NCBI GenBank assembly: GCA_022457155.1
Contig: JAJGOT010000170.1
Coordinates: 714,501 to 778,500 of the forward strand
From: Cladopsammia gracilis
Taxonomy: Eukaryota > Cnidaria > Anthozoa > Scleractinia > Dendrophylliidae
Length of the DNA: 64,000 nucleotides
Reading direction: 5' to 3'
Part shown: in pieces, positions 23,001-34,568 of the stretch
Numbering within the stretch: the stretch's first letter is position 1
Layout: each line of letters opens with the position of its first letter
Translations under genes and position numbers: made by a program
Notes under the pieces: model-generated
What the model was told of the DNA's origin: nothing
Database searches by the model: none
The model's input: only the letters and a program-made list of their open reading frames with translations

Positions 23001-23785
23001 TTTTCAGGCTCCAATCGCCAAAAACTAAGAATACGTTCAGTCCCAGCTCAGCCTCAAGTCAAAATAAGACGTTCTCATTGGAAAAACAAAAGTGTACCTA
23101 GTCCAATCATAATATCAGAAAATCTTTCTAAACAAGCTTGTAGGTTAAAGTAGCAAAGGTGACAACTGTTTACGAAGCTTATTTAAAGGAGTAAATAAAA
23201 GTCATATTTCGTAGACATGCCGCTATTACTACTGATAATGTCGGCAACGCTTGTCGCCACTCGATGTCGATAACGCTTGTTAAGTGGACTAATTTACTAG
23301 TACTAAGGGATCTTCAACCATTTCAGTTAGTGCAAGGAGAACACATCTTTATGTTTTTCGTCCTTAAAGGCCGTAAGAAATAAGTTAGAGAAGTTCCAGT
23401 CGATCACTGAAAGTCTTAGTAAAAAACTTACCTTAATATCAGTGCCAATCATAGAAACGCTGGAATAAAGAGAAAATGTAAATCCTTCTGCATATGTCAG
23501 TTCCTCGTTAGATAGCAATGAAACACCACGATTGTTCAATTCGCATACAAGCTTATTATCATCCGAAACACCAAAGTTCGTTGAAACGCATCCGGGCACC
23601 GCTAGACACGACTGACCACAGGACAACAGGGTGGAGCCCTTCACTATCTTTATTTGGTGCCCATTCAGTTTATAGTGTGTAACGGTGTTAGTTGCTCCGA
23701 TCAGGTAGCGTTGTTCAAAGCTGTAAGTTATTTCAATATATCCCAGGATGATAAAATGGAGCGGAAGGAAACTTGAAATGATCAT
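20039..23785 (-). CDS. Secreted PAN/Apple-EGF-ALK-type glycine-rich domain protein (3 exons)
   Basis: Exons on the minus strand: 23785-23432, 21735-21615 and 20868-20039, with phases 0 and 1 matching and GTAAGT donors. Exon 1 starts at the ATG that opens a hydrophobic signal peptide (MIISSFLPLHFIILGYI) and encodes a PAN/Apple fold (LLSCGQSCLAVPGC). An ATG 105 bases further upstream in frame would bury the signal, so I reject it. Exon 2 is one EGF domain (CLNQGQCHF...CTCHLPWTGDSC). Exon 3 is a glycine-rich domain like that outside ALK/LTK receptors (GRFGPTSNAEYQGT, WNVPITGQYHLELCGATGAN, many GGGG runs). The protein has about 435 residues and ends ELVSLDY without a transmembrane or kinase part, so it should be extracellular. 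Function unknown; matrix or ligand-trap roles are guesses. Confidence 0.9.
21790..21995. mobile_element. Intronic MITE-like inverted repeat
   Basis: CTGTTATAATTCAACACATT at the left is mirrored by AATGTGTTGAATTATA...ACTG at the right. Confidence 0.65.
22020..23300. other. Intron 1 of the PAN-EGF-glycine-rich gene
   Basis: AT-rich. An AAAGGGAC...GTCCC motif near 22140 and AGTGTCCCT near 22512 may be remnants of a TIR. No exon recognised. Confidence 0.45.
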
Positions 23786-23890
23786 TTTGAATGAAAAGAG
23801 GTGACAAGTGCAAATGTATGTACTCGCTAAAGAGCGTTTTGTTTGTTTTACGTAGGTTTGAAAATTAAACACATTAAAGTTTTGCCACAT

Positions 23891-24109
23891 TCAGCTGCGT
23901 CAATCCAAATACTGCTAATCGTCTTCGAGAAGTAGGAAGGCATTAGAGAGCCTTTACAATCAACCAAAATGTCAGAAACTACTGGGTGGGGGGATTTTCA
24001 CCTCTCGAAATTTCCAGCGTTGGGATTATTATAAGTACATTTCGGACTCCTCTCTTTTCCACTCCCTAGAAGCTTCGCGGAGACTGAGCACCAGCTTTCG
24101 GCACAAGGC
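23891..24109. promoter_or_regulatory. 5' flank of the PAN-EGF-glycine-rich gene
   Basis: The promoter should lie here by position. No clear TATA box is seen. Confidence 0.3.
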
Positions 24110-24217
24110 TTCTGGGATCGTTTTGGTAACCAACGTTAGTTGCCATAGTTTGATGGTTTCCAAAGGCAACCATTAACCAATCATAGCTCATATTGGTTAC
24201 CCAAACGATCCCAGAAA
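24110..24217. mobile_element. 108-bp MITE
   Basis: TTCTGGGATCGTTTTGGTAA and TTACCCAAACGATCCCAGAA form the inverted ends, with one base differing. Confidence 0.82.
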
Positions 24218-25148
24218 TTAAATCTTATTTCTGCCTCTGTTTTTCTGCCGTAAGGATCAGTTTACCGTTTCACTTGATTCACTTCAAGTATTAATACTAA
24301 TCTAGGTCTGGAAGCCCCGATCCGGCCATTATCAACGGTTCGTTGGAGTAATCGTGCATTCTTTGTTTCCCCTCCATCGCCATTTTGGATGTGAAAGGAG
24401 TCCTGGGGACGAGGTTACTCGATGATTCCTTGATAAAAAGTTTTATTATAAATATTTTTTCATTTTTATTTAAAGCTAATTTGCCATTTCAATGAGTAAA
24501 ATACATTAATATAAGGGAAATAAAAGTGGCGAGAAAGTTCAAAAGAAACTAAGAGGTTGAATATGAAGAGAATAGTTTCTGATCGAGCCACATGTACATT
24601 AAAGGCTGAGTTTGTTGATCTTTTAATTTTTCTATGTATCAACACCAACGACATTGCCACTCATTAATTTTAGTTCATTTTGTTTCGTTCATGTTCACTT
24701 CTTTATAATTTCTTATATAAAAAGCAGCTGTCGATTGTCTGTTTTGGCGTCCATCTACTAATTATTAACGTTATATTCTAATTTTAAAACTTCGTCAATC
24801 TTGATTGTTTCTTATTTTTCTAAAGTTCACAAATCTCCCCCTCCCCCCTTTCTTCTCTTCTCGCTCACTCACTCAATCACCAAACAATCACAAAACATTT
24901 CATAACATTCGTTTTCAAACCTATGATGTCATTTTTCAATTACAGGAAACATAAACGAGATAATTCCATAAAACCGATCTCAGGTAGTGAAAAAATGACA
25001 TTGAGGTGTAACTCTCCCCTTAACGAAAACAATCACGATTGTAAGATTTCGAATTCTCTATTTTCAGGAATAAGCTAAGAGAGTTAACCCTTTCACTTCA
25101 GAGTAAATTATGGAGACAATGTGATGTAGTTCTAACTTTCAGATACAT
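24218..25148. other. Unassigned intergenic stretch
   Basis: AT-rich, with a CT-rich tract near 24836-24875. No gene recognised. Confidence 0.4.
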
Positions 25149-25149
25149 T

Positions 25150-25280
25150 GTACCACGCAGCTCTTAACAACCTCTAATTTCATTGGACCTGCGTTTATAT
25201 TAGGGTCCGTTGTTGTGTTGTTTGTTCTATTGTTTTCTCAGCAAATCAGAGAAGACCATGTAAGAGCTGCGTACTGCCCT
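25150..25280. mobile_element. Dispersed MITE-like repeat (copy also at 41.65-41.79 kb)
   Basis: Contains AACCTCTAATTTCATTGGAC and GTTCTATTGTTTTCTC. Both recur inverted at 41655-41790. GCAGCTCTTA at the left and TAAGAGCTGC at the right form its TIRs. Confidence 0.75.
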
Positions 25281-25436
25281 AACGTTTGAGTCTGTCAACA
25301 AAATCCTATGGTGTGATTATTGAAATGAAACCTCTTCAGCATGGCGCTACTTTCTTTTTTTTTTTTTTAATTTTAACAAATGAAATTTGGGATTTTATAT
25401 GAATGTTTATATTTGGCACTCTTGGGAGATAAAGTG

Positions 25437-28400
25437 TCAAAGAACCGGAGGCTCGACCTCCTCAATGATGATTCTGCTAATTGCGTTCCAGCTCGTGTGA
25501 GCATCAGCAGTAGCAGTATGCGCCTTACAGTTCTCCAAGTGAAAACCAACGCGCACTTTTCCAAGATTTATTCCACCACAGTAACCTTCAATGTTGGCCG
25601 AGCGGTGGATATTCATATGACTGCCATGGTAAACAAGGCCGTCAATGGCGGCTGGTGCGCGACACTCTACGTCGTTGAATGTAAAGTACCATCTCTTACA
25701 GCAGCTTGAGCAACTTGTTATTCGTGTATTTCCCATGTAAACAACGCGCAGATACGTGTCGCTTCTCTTTTTGTTGAACTCGCATTCCTGAAAAAAAAAA
25801 ATGTTTTAATTACATACACAATAGAGAACTCGGTCGAACTCGGGGCATGAGAAAAAAGCAAATTCTCTATTTTCGAACTGCCCTTAGAAAATGGTCACAC
25901 CCACTCAGCCAATCAGTGCCCAGTATTTGTGTGCTCTTTATCCCATAAACTGTCTTAAATTATGTCAAAAGGCGGGGGCTTTGAAGCCCAGGGAAATTGT
26001 GGGGTAAAATAACTACTCATTAGAAAATGGTCACACCCACTCAGCCAATCAGTGCCCAGTATTTGTGTGCTCTACATCCCATAAACTGTCTTAAATTATG
26101 TAAAGAGGCGGGGGCTTTGAAGCCCAGGGAAATTGTGGGGTAAAATAACGACTCATTAGTAAGCTCTATATAGAACATACTAATGAATTCTTTTGTTTTC
26201 CTTTGTCTTAAGGCCTTATTAGTATGCTCTACATAGAGCATACTAATGAGAAAATAGAGCATACTAATGAGTATATAGAGCATACTAATGAATTACAGGC
26301 TGCTAATTTAAACAAAAACAACAATGACAATTTTATTTGAAGTTTTCGCTTTACATAACTTAAGCAACAGATTGATCACCAAAATAACAAAACGAAATTC
26401 GACTTAACAATTTTTAGGAAAAATTAAACTCCTTGTCTTCTATTGTTTGTGTGGTATTGTATTTTTGGTCTTGTTTTGCATTTGTATTATTGTCGTTCTT
26501 TGTTCCTTTTGTTTTACGTCATCTGTCCTCCGGTACACACCGAAACAACCGAAAGACTGGTCTCACCATGCTTTGGAATTCTGTCTCTTTCTGTTTGCTC
26601 AATTTCGTTCACTGTCGTAGGCTTTTGGAAACGTGCACTTTTGTGGAATTCATATCATCCCCCAAGCACACGGATATGTCTACGGTCTCAAAAGCAAGTA
26701 ACTCCGCTTGAGTGGCAAGGACGGCCTCAAGTTTCTCGAGCTCTGTATACTGGCTCATAGCCGGAGCAAATGAGCCATCAAAACAACAAAGAATAAACAA
26801 AGCTCCAAAGAAAGAAAAGCATTGTTATTCGCAAAATTCTCATACCAACATTACGGCGACATCCACAACAAAATAACAACGTGATTCCCAAGTGTGAATG
26901 ACACAATTAAAATACGCTCATAAATACAATCTGCATAACATATGTTTTCTTCGCGGATATGACCATTTTCTAAGACGGTTAGACAATGAACGCTCGTGTC
27001 CTATGGGATATAGCGCCTCTCGCATTAGATAGAAGTGCCACTCGGGCTACGCCCTCGTGGACTTCTATCTATGCTCGAGGCACTATATCCCATAGAACAC
27101 TCGCGTTCATTGTCTAACCCTTACTTAGTAAGCTCTATAAAGAACATACTAATGGTTTATTTTGTTTTCCTTTGTCTAAAAGCCTAATTAGTATGCTCTA
27201 TATAGAGCATACTAATGAAAAAATAGAGCATACTAATGACTCACGTGACTTTCAGTCCTATGGGACTCAAATGACAAAAGCCATGGCGGCCATGTTGGTG
27301 CACATAACAAAAGAAGTTCATTAAAATTCCTTTTTAGGTGTGCACCAACATGGCCGCCGTGACGTAACGTGAAAACCACCTATTGAAGTTTTCGCTTTAC
27401 ATAACTTAAGCAAGACATTAATCACCAAAATAACAAAACCAAATTCGACTTAACAATTTTTAGGAAAAATTAAACGAAAGACTGGTCTCACCGTGCTTTG
27501 GAATTCTGTCTCTTTCTCTTTGCTCAATTTCGTTCAAACGTGCACTTTTATCGAATTCACGCCCCAAGCACTCGGATATGTCTACGCTCTCAAAAGCACA
27601 AGTAACTCTTGAGTGGCAAGGATGGCCTCAAGTTCCTCGAGCTCTGCATACTGGCTCATAGCCGGAGCAAATGAGCATCAAAACGACAAAGAATAAACAA
27701 AGCTCCAAAGAAAGAAAAACATTGTTATTCGTAAAATTCTATACCAACATTACAGCGACATCCAAAACAAAATAACAACGTGATTCCCAAGTGTGAATGA
27801 CACAATTAAAATATGCTCACAAATACAATCTGCATAACATATGTTTTCTTCGCGGATATGACCATTTTCTAAGACGGTTAGACAATGAACGCTCGTGTCC
27901 TATGGGATAAAGCGCCTTTCGCATTAGAAAGAAGTGCCACGAGGGCGTAAGCTCGAGGCAATATATCCCATAGAACACTCGCGTTCATTGTCTAACCCTT
28001 ACATAATTTACACTTTGTTTGCCACCCAAATTTTGCATAAACTATTGTTTTGAAATGCTATTGGGAATATTGGACGGGGGGGGGGGGGGGGGGGGGGGGA
28101 GGGGGAGTTGGGAAGGCGGCAACAATACTTACGTGAATTTTTCCGTTGTCTTTAGAATCACCATTTGTGCCCAAATTCCACACGCACTGTTTCCACCTCC
28201 GATTGAATCCCTCATCACCACGTTCCCCCTTCTGACCTGGGGGACCTGCGTCTCCTTTTACACCGTCCCGACCGTCACGCCCGGGAATTCCCTGGGGTGA
28301 AGGAACTGCTGGGGTACCTGGTGTTCCCGGAATGCCTGGGGGGCCAGCAGGACCTTGAATCGGACATGTTACGGTGCATGTGTTGTCACACGGCGTTTTC

Positions 28401-29224
28401 TGCAACCAAAATAATAGAGAACTTCTAGGCGTCTTCGAATACCTTAATTAAATTCCTAGCGACAGAAACGCGATGTAAAGTTTCATAAAGGGGGTTATCA
28501 TATGACCCGTACGGCCCTGCGAACCTTTTCTTTGCAAAACCATTGATGAAAGTCCCGTATGAGGGCCGTACGCATTTGCGCGAGCGGGGCCGAAAAAAGC
28601 CGTACGGCCCTACTACAAAAGCGGACGTCCGCGCGCATTAAAATTTCAAGTAATTTTGTCTCCAAATTGGTCATATGATAAAATGCTTATTGACTAAGTT
28701 AGGTCGGGCCGGATGGGAAAATATTTGGCTCTCGGACATGGCGCACGGACCTCGCTGCGCCCGGTCCGTACGCCATGACCTCGAGCCAAATATTTTCCCA
28801 TCCGGCCCTCCCACTTAGTCAATAAGTACATATTATTGACAAATAATGTAAAACTAAACTGCAGAGCAAGCGACCATCAACTTTGAAGTTATACATGTAA
28901 GTTCTGGCGAGTTCTGTACTTCTTAGAGCTGTTTTAAAATACAGCTGTGAAAACGTACTGAGGGGAATATCGTTCTGACTTTTTTTTTCAGTATAAATGA
29001 CGGTGAGTACAAAATGACCTCGGAATTAAAGCCATAAATCTCCATGCGTTAAATATAGCTATCTGCTTGTGAATACTAGCTCGTCTGTGCTTCTTAAGAA
29101 AAGTTAAGCTTACCGTCGCTTTTATCTTCGTCGGCAACGGGTGTTGTCCATGTGAACTACCAATGATGAAAGTCAGAAAGAGTAAAACGTTAACAAAAGC
29201 ACGGCCGTTCGCACTTCGAGCCAT
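25437..29224 (-). CDS. CTHRC1: Collagen triple helix repeat-containing protein 1 (CTHRC1)-like, 3 exons
   Basis: Minus-strand exons 29224-29114, 28399-28133 and 25787-25437 are all phase 0 and join into 242 residues, the length of vertebrate CTHRC1. Exon 1 gives a signal peptide ([16 protein letters not shown]). Exon 2 gives about 15 Gly-X-Y triplets ([15 protein letters not shown], one AVPSPQ break, [20 protein letters not shown]) and then [11 protein letters not shown]. Exon 3 gives the conserved C-terminal domain with [26 protein letters not shown] and [18 protein letters not shown]1 is a secreted glycoprotein that binds Wnt/Frizzled/Ror complexes and affects planar polarity and matrix in vertebrates; the same role here is inference. 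Acceptors are GGTTGCAG and a long T-run plus CAG; donors are GTAAGT and GTAAGC. The splice and length match make this a confident, apparently intact gene. Confidence 0.94.
25885..26156. repeat. Two tandem copies of a 136-bp unit
   Basis: The units start TAGAAAATGGTCACACCCAC at 25885 and 26021 and differ at only a few bases. They lie in intron 2 of the CTHRC1-like gene. Confidence 0.95.
26157..27123. repeat. Segmental tandem duplication, copy 1
   Basis: Order of landmarks: GTAAGCTCTATA, the palindrome GTATGCTCTACATAGAGCAT, AAGTTTTCGCTTTACATAAC, CTGGTCTCACCATGCTTTGG and a terminal MITE. The same order is found at 27126-28003. Confidence 0.92.
26978..27120. mobile_element. MITE with 40-bp TIRs inside duplication copy 1
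   Basis: GGTTAGACAATGAACGCTCG and CGCGTTCATTGTCTAACC are inverted ends. The sister copy at 27878-28000 has lost part of the middle. Confidence 0.85.
27126..28003. repeat. Segmental tandem duplication, copy 2
   Basis: Diverged copy of 26157-27123, lacking about 100 bp after AATTTTTAGGAAAAATTAAA and gaining the 27238-27380 MITE. Confidence 0.92.
27238..27380. mobile_element. MITE of the ATGGCGGCCATGTTGGTG family, copy 1
   Basis: CATGGCGGCCATGTTGGTGC and GCACCAACATGGCCGCCGTG are inverted. A second copy is at 48540-48693. Confidence 0.83.
28076..28099 (+). repeat. 24-base poly-G run
   Basis: It lies 33 bases downstream of the exon 2 splice donor of the CTHRC1-like gene (minus strand: poly-C). 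Confidence 0.97.
28495..28680. mobile_element. MITE with TTATCATATGACC ends (intron 1 of CTHRC1-like gene)
   Basis: TTATCATATGACC at 28495 is mirrored as GGTCATATGATAA at 28680. The GC-rich interior contains GGGCCGTACG repeats. Confidence 0.75.
28686..28826. mobile_element. Palindromic MITE, 141 bp
   Basis: CTTATTGACTAAG...GCCGGATGGGAAAATATTTG pairs with CAAATATTTTCCCATCCGGC...CTTAGTCAATAAG. It sits six bases from the preceding MITE. Confidence 0.9.
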
Positions 29225-31058
29225 TGCAGATGAGTTCCCGTATTCTTAGTGGTTTTGTGCAGATACAGAACCCAGGGTCATATACGTGCTGTTATTTTTA
29301 AGCTCTTCGCAGTTATTTGACAGTTGTCGATAAGATTGCAAGACAGCGGTCCCTTTGTCATAACAAAATGTTGGCCTTGTACCATTTCATCTGCCAATTT
29401 ACCCATTCATTCAATGCCACGGTCTGCTTTGAACTAATTGATCCGCTAAGTATCGGGAGAGTTAAAGCCTGATTAGGGGCCGGGTAATTTGGCGACATCC
29501 TCGGCGGGTTGAAGGGTTATCATTACAATCCCTCGAGTGAATTACAAGGGATTTATTTCTGTCGTGTTTCTGATTATTTATAAAATAATGATCATATGCA
29601 TATAGGGCTACTGAAAAAAATAACGAAGAAAGGAATGAGGTGCGCGCAGCCCATGGCTGGACGCCTTGCATATTCTTCTGCGCCTGCATTCACTTCTTTC
29701 AGCGAATTTTCCCCCTTCTTGCCTCTTGGAGGATGTTACTTAAGCTTACCAACATAGCAGTCGTTATACCATTAACATCATTAACCTAAAAACATCTTAC
29801 ATATCACTATTAACTTAGTTGAAACTTTACAGAAAACTTTACCAGAGAAAATGTCTAAATGTCTTATCTCCAAAACACTGACGTCTTCCGGTGAGATGCC
29901 AACCAGGACGTTTTTACCTGAAGACTTCACGGCTTACCTCTACATGCATTTAAAATTGATACAATAAAACGATAATATTCGCTTCTGTGATACCCCGATT
30001 GTCTACATTCTGACTAATAGCAATGAGTTTAATCAACAACTATTCACCGAAGTGGAGGTGGCTAGCGGTGTAGTATGTATTAAAACAGCGAGATAATATA
30101 GCACGAAAATAATGATTTCTAACTCATTTATTCCTGTCAACGATTACAATTTTCGCGCGCAAATTGCTTGGAGGTGAATAGCACTTGCTATTTCGAGTTT
30201 CAGTAGCCAATCAGAGCGCGCCAACAATGCTATCCACTGTTTCAGTATATACTAATTATGAATCCTTTTCGACTACTATTAAAATGGTAGTCTATATTGG
30301 TTCACTATATGTATTTTCAATACAAAAACCGGGTTTATAAATTAAGAGTCAACAAAGCAGCAGTATAAACAAAACGCTCACGAACCTTGTGAAAATTTGC
30401 TTTTTATTTCCACTGTGTATATGTTTTTGATATGATGTAGTTAATTGGTCTTTAAAATTAATGCCACGTTTAGAGTGTTTAAAATATTAACGAAATTTCT
30501 TCAGTCTATCCCTTAAACGAATTAGACTGTCCAATTTATGTCAAATGCAACATTCTTACAAGACAACAAAATACATGACTTGGACTTCATTTATATGTTA
30601 AATTAAAACGTATTCGTGTCGTTCGTCGCACCGTATTTTAAGGCCCGTGTACATAGAGCCCGTGACAGCCTAAGACAAGGTTCAGCAACAAGTTAAGTTA
30701 AAACATGTCAAGTTGATGACGTAAACGCTACCCAAGGTCACGTTTGGTTGGTGCTCCTGACTGGTCGATAAATATTTAATTACATTTGATATTCTTAAAA
30801 CTCAGCATGAATACATTTTTCATACTGAATAAAGTGGTGTATAAGAGAAAAAAATAAAATAATAAAATAATCTGTGTTCACTGCTTTCTGTAATTTCCAG
30901 GCTATCTCAACCACTTTAATTTTTTAGGGATGCACAAAGTCCAAAGTGTAAACAAATATCCCAAATGCCATTTTGAAAATACATGCATGTATTGTAAAGC
31001 AAACAACATCAAAGGGCAAAATAAGGAAGAGGTCGGTAACTTTTAATAGCAGAATGTA
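29225..31058. other. 5' flank of the CTHRC1-like gene and unassigned intergenic DNA
   Basis: By position the CTHRC1 promoter lies just above 29224; a weak TTAAAAATA is seen on the minus strand near 29297. The rest shows no gene. Confidence 0.4.
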
Positions 31059-31628
31059 TAGAGCAGTTTTCAATTGACCAAAACAAAGTAATCACTTGAC
31101 CAATCACAAAAGACACAGACAATCCAATGAACCAATCAGAACTCGTAGCAAATACATGTAGCCGCCGCCAAGCGCGGGAAAACGCGTGCAGGCAAGCCGC
31201 CATTGGTTTTGGTTTTACCTCTGATTCATTAAGAATTCAAGTTGCCGGAGATTGTTTTAGCCAATCATAAAGCGTAGCAATGCAAAATGTAAAACAAAGA
31301 AAGAAGAACTTACACCACTTACGAGATACTCCAGAAATACTCACACTAAATCCTATAGAATGCCTAACGAGAAGAAAACTTACCTTCAGTACAGCTTCCT
31401 ACCTAGAACTATAAAACAATGGAACAATTTGCCCGCCATGTTGGCTACAGCCCCAAATATTAACTCTTTTAAGAGTGGGGTTTGTCAGCTGACACATTAA
31501 GAACTTGTAAGAACTTGACCGCGACCAGAGCACATAAGCCTCGATGAGAGGGACTGCCCTTATTTTGGTAAATGAAATGTAAAAATAATCGCTAAATTAC
31601 TTTCGATACACAACTGAAAACTGCTCTA
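31059..31628. mobile_element. MITE (TAGAGCAGTTTTCAATTG ends) interrupted by a LINE
   Basis: Terminal repeats TAGAGCAGTTTTCAATTG (31059) and CAACTGAAAACTGCTCTA (31628) are inverted. Related partial copies lie near 32059-32240 and 48915-49200. Confidence 0.8.
31295..31574 (+). mobile_element. 5'-truncated LINE inserted in a MITE, with 10-bp target duplication
   Basis: The plus-strand frame YLQYSFLPRTIKQWNNLPA...SFKSGVCQLTH-stop (about 31376-31500) is the end of a non-LTR reverse transcriptase. AAATGTAAAA occurs on both sides (31285-31294, 31575-31584). Confidence 0.85.
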
Positions 31629-31752
31629 ACTTCAGGATTTCATTCACAAACTTCATCGGTCTAACATCACTGAACCAATTATTTGACGCGAAGCGTGACC
31701 TTGCAATTTGAGCGTGATAGGGTTAAAAACATTCAGTAAAATGTTTCTCGAT
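31629..31752 (-). other. Likely 3' UTR of the coiled-coil gene
   Basis: Lies directly beyond its stop codon. No AATAAA is seen on the minus strand in this short piece. Confidence 0.35.
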
Positions 31753-34536
31753 TCACACAAAGCCCTGTTTGGAGATGCCAAGTCGATCCTGGAGCGTTTT
31801 TGTTGTCCGTTTTAAGTCTCTCTCTATGAGATCCAGTTGCCGTTTGGTTTTGCTTGTATCGAAAGCTGGAGGTGGTTTGCTCCAAGGCTTGGGTTGTGAC
31901 AAATGAGCAGATAAAGGTCTCGTTTTGGCCGCCACACCTGAGCCACCCCCTGTGGAGGAGCTTTTTACTGCTGAAATTACAAGACAAAAGTCCATTGTTA
32001 ATAAAATTTCAATAATCCTAAGCAGAAGCTTATCTCTTATGAGCTTCTGTTATATGCTATAGAACGGTTTTCAATTGAATGTCCAAACTAATTTCGCGAT
32101 TGCTTTGGTATTGCATTGCTATGCTAAACCAAATTGTGACTTACTCGCACGAGTTTTGCCGGGCTTGGCGCCGGCTAAATGTATTTGCTTCGAGTTCTGA
32201 TTGGTCAGAGCAATTACTTTGGTTTTGGTTTTACGACACTCAAGTCAACACGTCTCTAATTCTGCCTCGTTTCCGGGCACCGATCTTAGCGAGGGGAAAC
32301 AGGGTGTGCGGAGCGTCGTGTGGAAAGGATGCATCAGTCCCACAATTCCACGCGCTCCGCGCTAGAATAAGGTGGGACACCTGGGAACGAGGCAGGCTCT
32401 AATTGATAAAGAACAATTAGGTACCAATACTTCGCTTGGCTTCTCGGCTTGGCTTCGCATAGTAACGGCATTGTTAAGTTAAGTCTAGCAAAAATGTTAT
32501 GCGGTACATAATTGAAATACGAAGGCGAGCGATTTTCAGTCTTTTGGTACAGTCGGTTAAATTTCCAACTCAACTTGTTTTCAAAGTGCACTGGAAGATG
32601 CAAGATTCTAATTGTTCTCAATGTTTTAGCCGAGTACTGTATGAGTACTGTATGGGAAAAGGTACGCAACCCAACTGAAACCGCGCTGGGACGAGGTTTG
32701 GGCAAGAGATTGACCTTGAAATAAACATCTTTACTTTGATTGGTCAGAAAATATTGCACAGAATTTCTAAACCAATAAGAAAACAAAGCTAAAGTGAGCT
32801 CCAACAACATGCCCTGTCTAACCCCACACGATGATCGGTTATGTTTTATCGAGTTATCTATGCCTGCAAACATATTAGCAATAAAGGAGTTGTAATTAAC
32901 TTCTATCGCAATAATTTCCAAAAATCACATTCCACATACTCGCGGTCTTGGGCCTGGGTTTAGGCTGTAGGTTGGTTTTCTTTCCAGCCACCTCGCTTGT
33001 TTGTGAACGAGTGTGATGCTACAAGAAACAAAATGTCAAATAAAGCAAAAATAAAGCCACGAAGCCTGGTTTTCACCAGCGATATAAGCATAAGCATAGG
33101 TAGCCTGATTGTCAGACGGTCCCAGGTCGCTCGCACTCACTCCCTTCTCTCCTCGTCTGATGTCCTTTGTTTGAGAGCTTGTTCTTGACGTCATTTGACC
33201 GTTGAATATTTCTACCAATCAGAGTACGTTCAGCATTCTTGAAAATCCTGTTGTGGAAAAAACCCATCTAACAACCACTCCTGATTGGTGGAAATGTTCA
33301 ACGGTCAGATGACGTCAATAACAATCCCAAAACAATCAAAAACAAAGGACCTCAGACGAGGAGAGGAGAGAGTGAGTGCGAGCGACCTCCGACCGTCTGA
33401 GAATCAGGCTAAAGCATAGGCGGAAGAATAAGAATTTGCGTCAAGGACATTGACATAAGCATGACATTGATCCTTACGCTTATACATGCGCTTGTGCTTA
33501 TTGCTTATGCCGGGCCCGTTTTAACGCGGACAAAAGCACAGTTATGCTTCCGTTTATGTCGATGATTACACCGACATGGAATTGGTTTAACTTGGTAAAA
33601 AACCTCAAAAGTTTTTTTTTGCTTTGTGATCTATTTTTCTCTTTTACTTTATTTGTTTTAGCGTTTTTTTTTTTCGTTTTATACCAACAGTACGTTTTTG
33701 CGTTGCTTTACTTCGAGGTCGAGCTGGGTAATTCTGACTGCGTAAAATTTTTAAACCGCAATTTTCCCGAAAATGCAGATTTTTTTTGGTGAAATTAAAT
33801 CAAAACTGAAACCGTCCGTGTGGTGTAAGACCTTAAATTTCTCGTGTTCACGTGTTCACGAGAATTGACGAAATGGAGAAGTTAAATTCTAATAAATAAA
33901 TTAATAAATAAACAAATACTTAAATAAATACAAAAATAAATAAATAAATTTATAAATAATAAAACGTTCTACTTACTCGAGACCCCTGATCCCTTTTCTT
34001 TGGTAAGTTTGCCTCGTCACTGTAAAACAAATGCAACCATTAATCAATATACTAGACTTCACTATGATGTTAATAATGTGCAGAGTGTTAGGCACAAGTC
34101 TTTAATTTATTTGATTCGGGACGACTTTCTCGGGAAGGGAAACGCAAATCTGAATCTAAATCTTGCAGATCTTGCTAACCGCGAAAAAAGAAGTTACACT
34201 GCTCCACCGTAACAAGGCTCTCGCATTCAGTTAACTTTAAATCGTCCAGTAATACATTGCGAACCCTAAATGGTAAAAAAATGGTATTTAAATGGTATTT
34301 AAATCCGAAAAAAAAATTCTCCAACTAGTTGCAAAAAGACTTGAGACACTCAACCATTTTCGGGCCAATTTGGAGAACTTGAAAAGAATGCATCGTTTTT
34401 TCCTCTCTCTCCCATATCAAAGTTGGGTGAATTACGCAATCAGATTGAAACTTACATTAACAACTTTGAATAGGCCATTTCCGAATTGCCTTTAGCCTCT
34501 CTATCAAAGCGAGGCTAAGTGCGAAACCTTTCATAT

Positions 34537-34568
<32 letters not shown>

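Noticed and set aside
31733..31987. Alternative minus-strand frame over the last coiled-coil exon
   Set aside because: The other frame gives a coherent helical sequence and a stop in the expected place.
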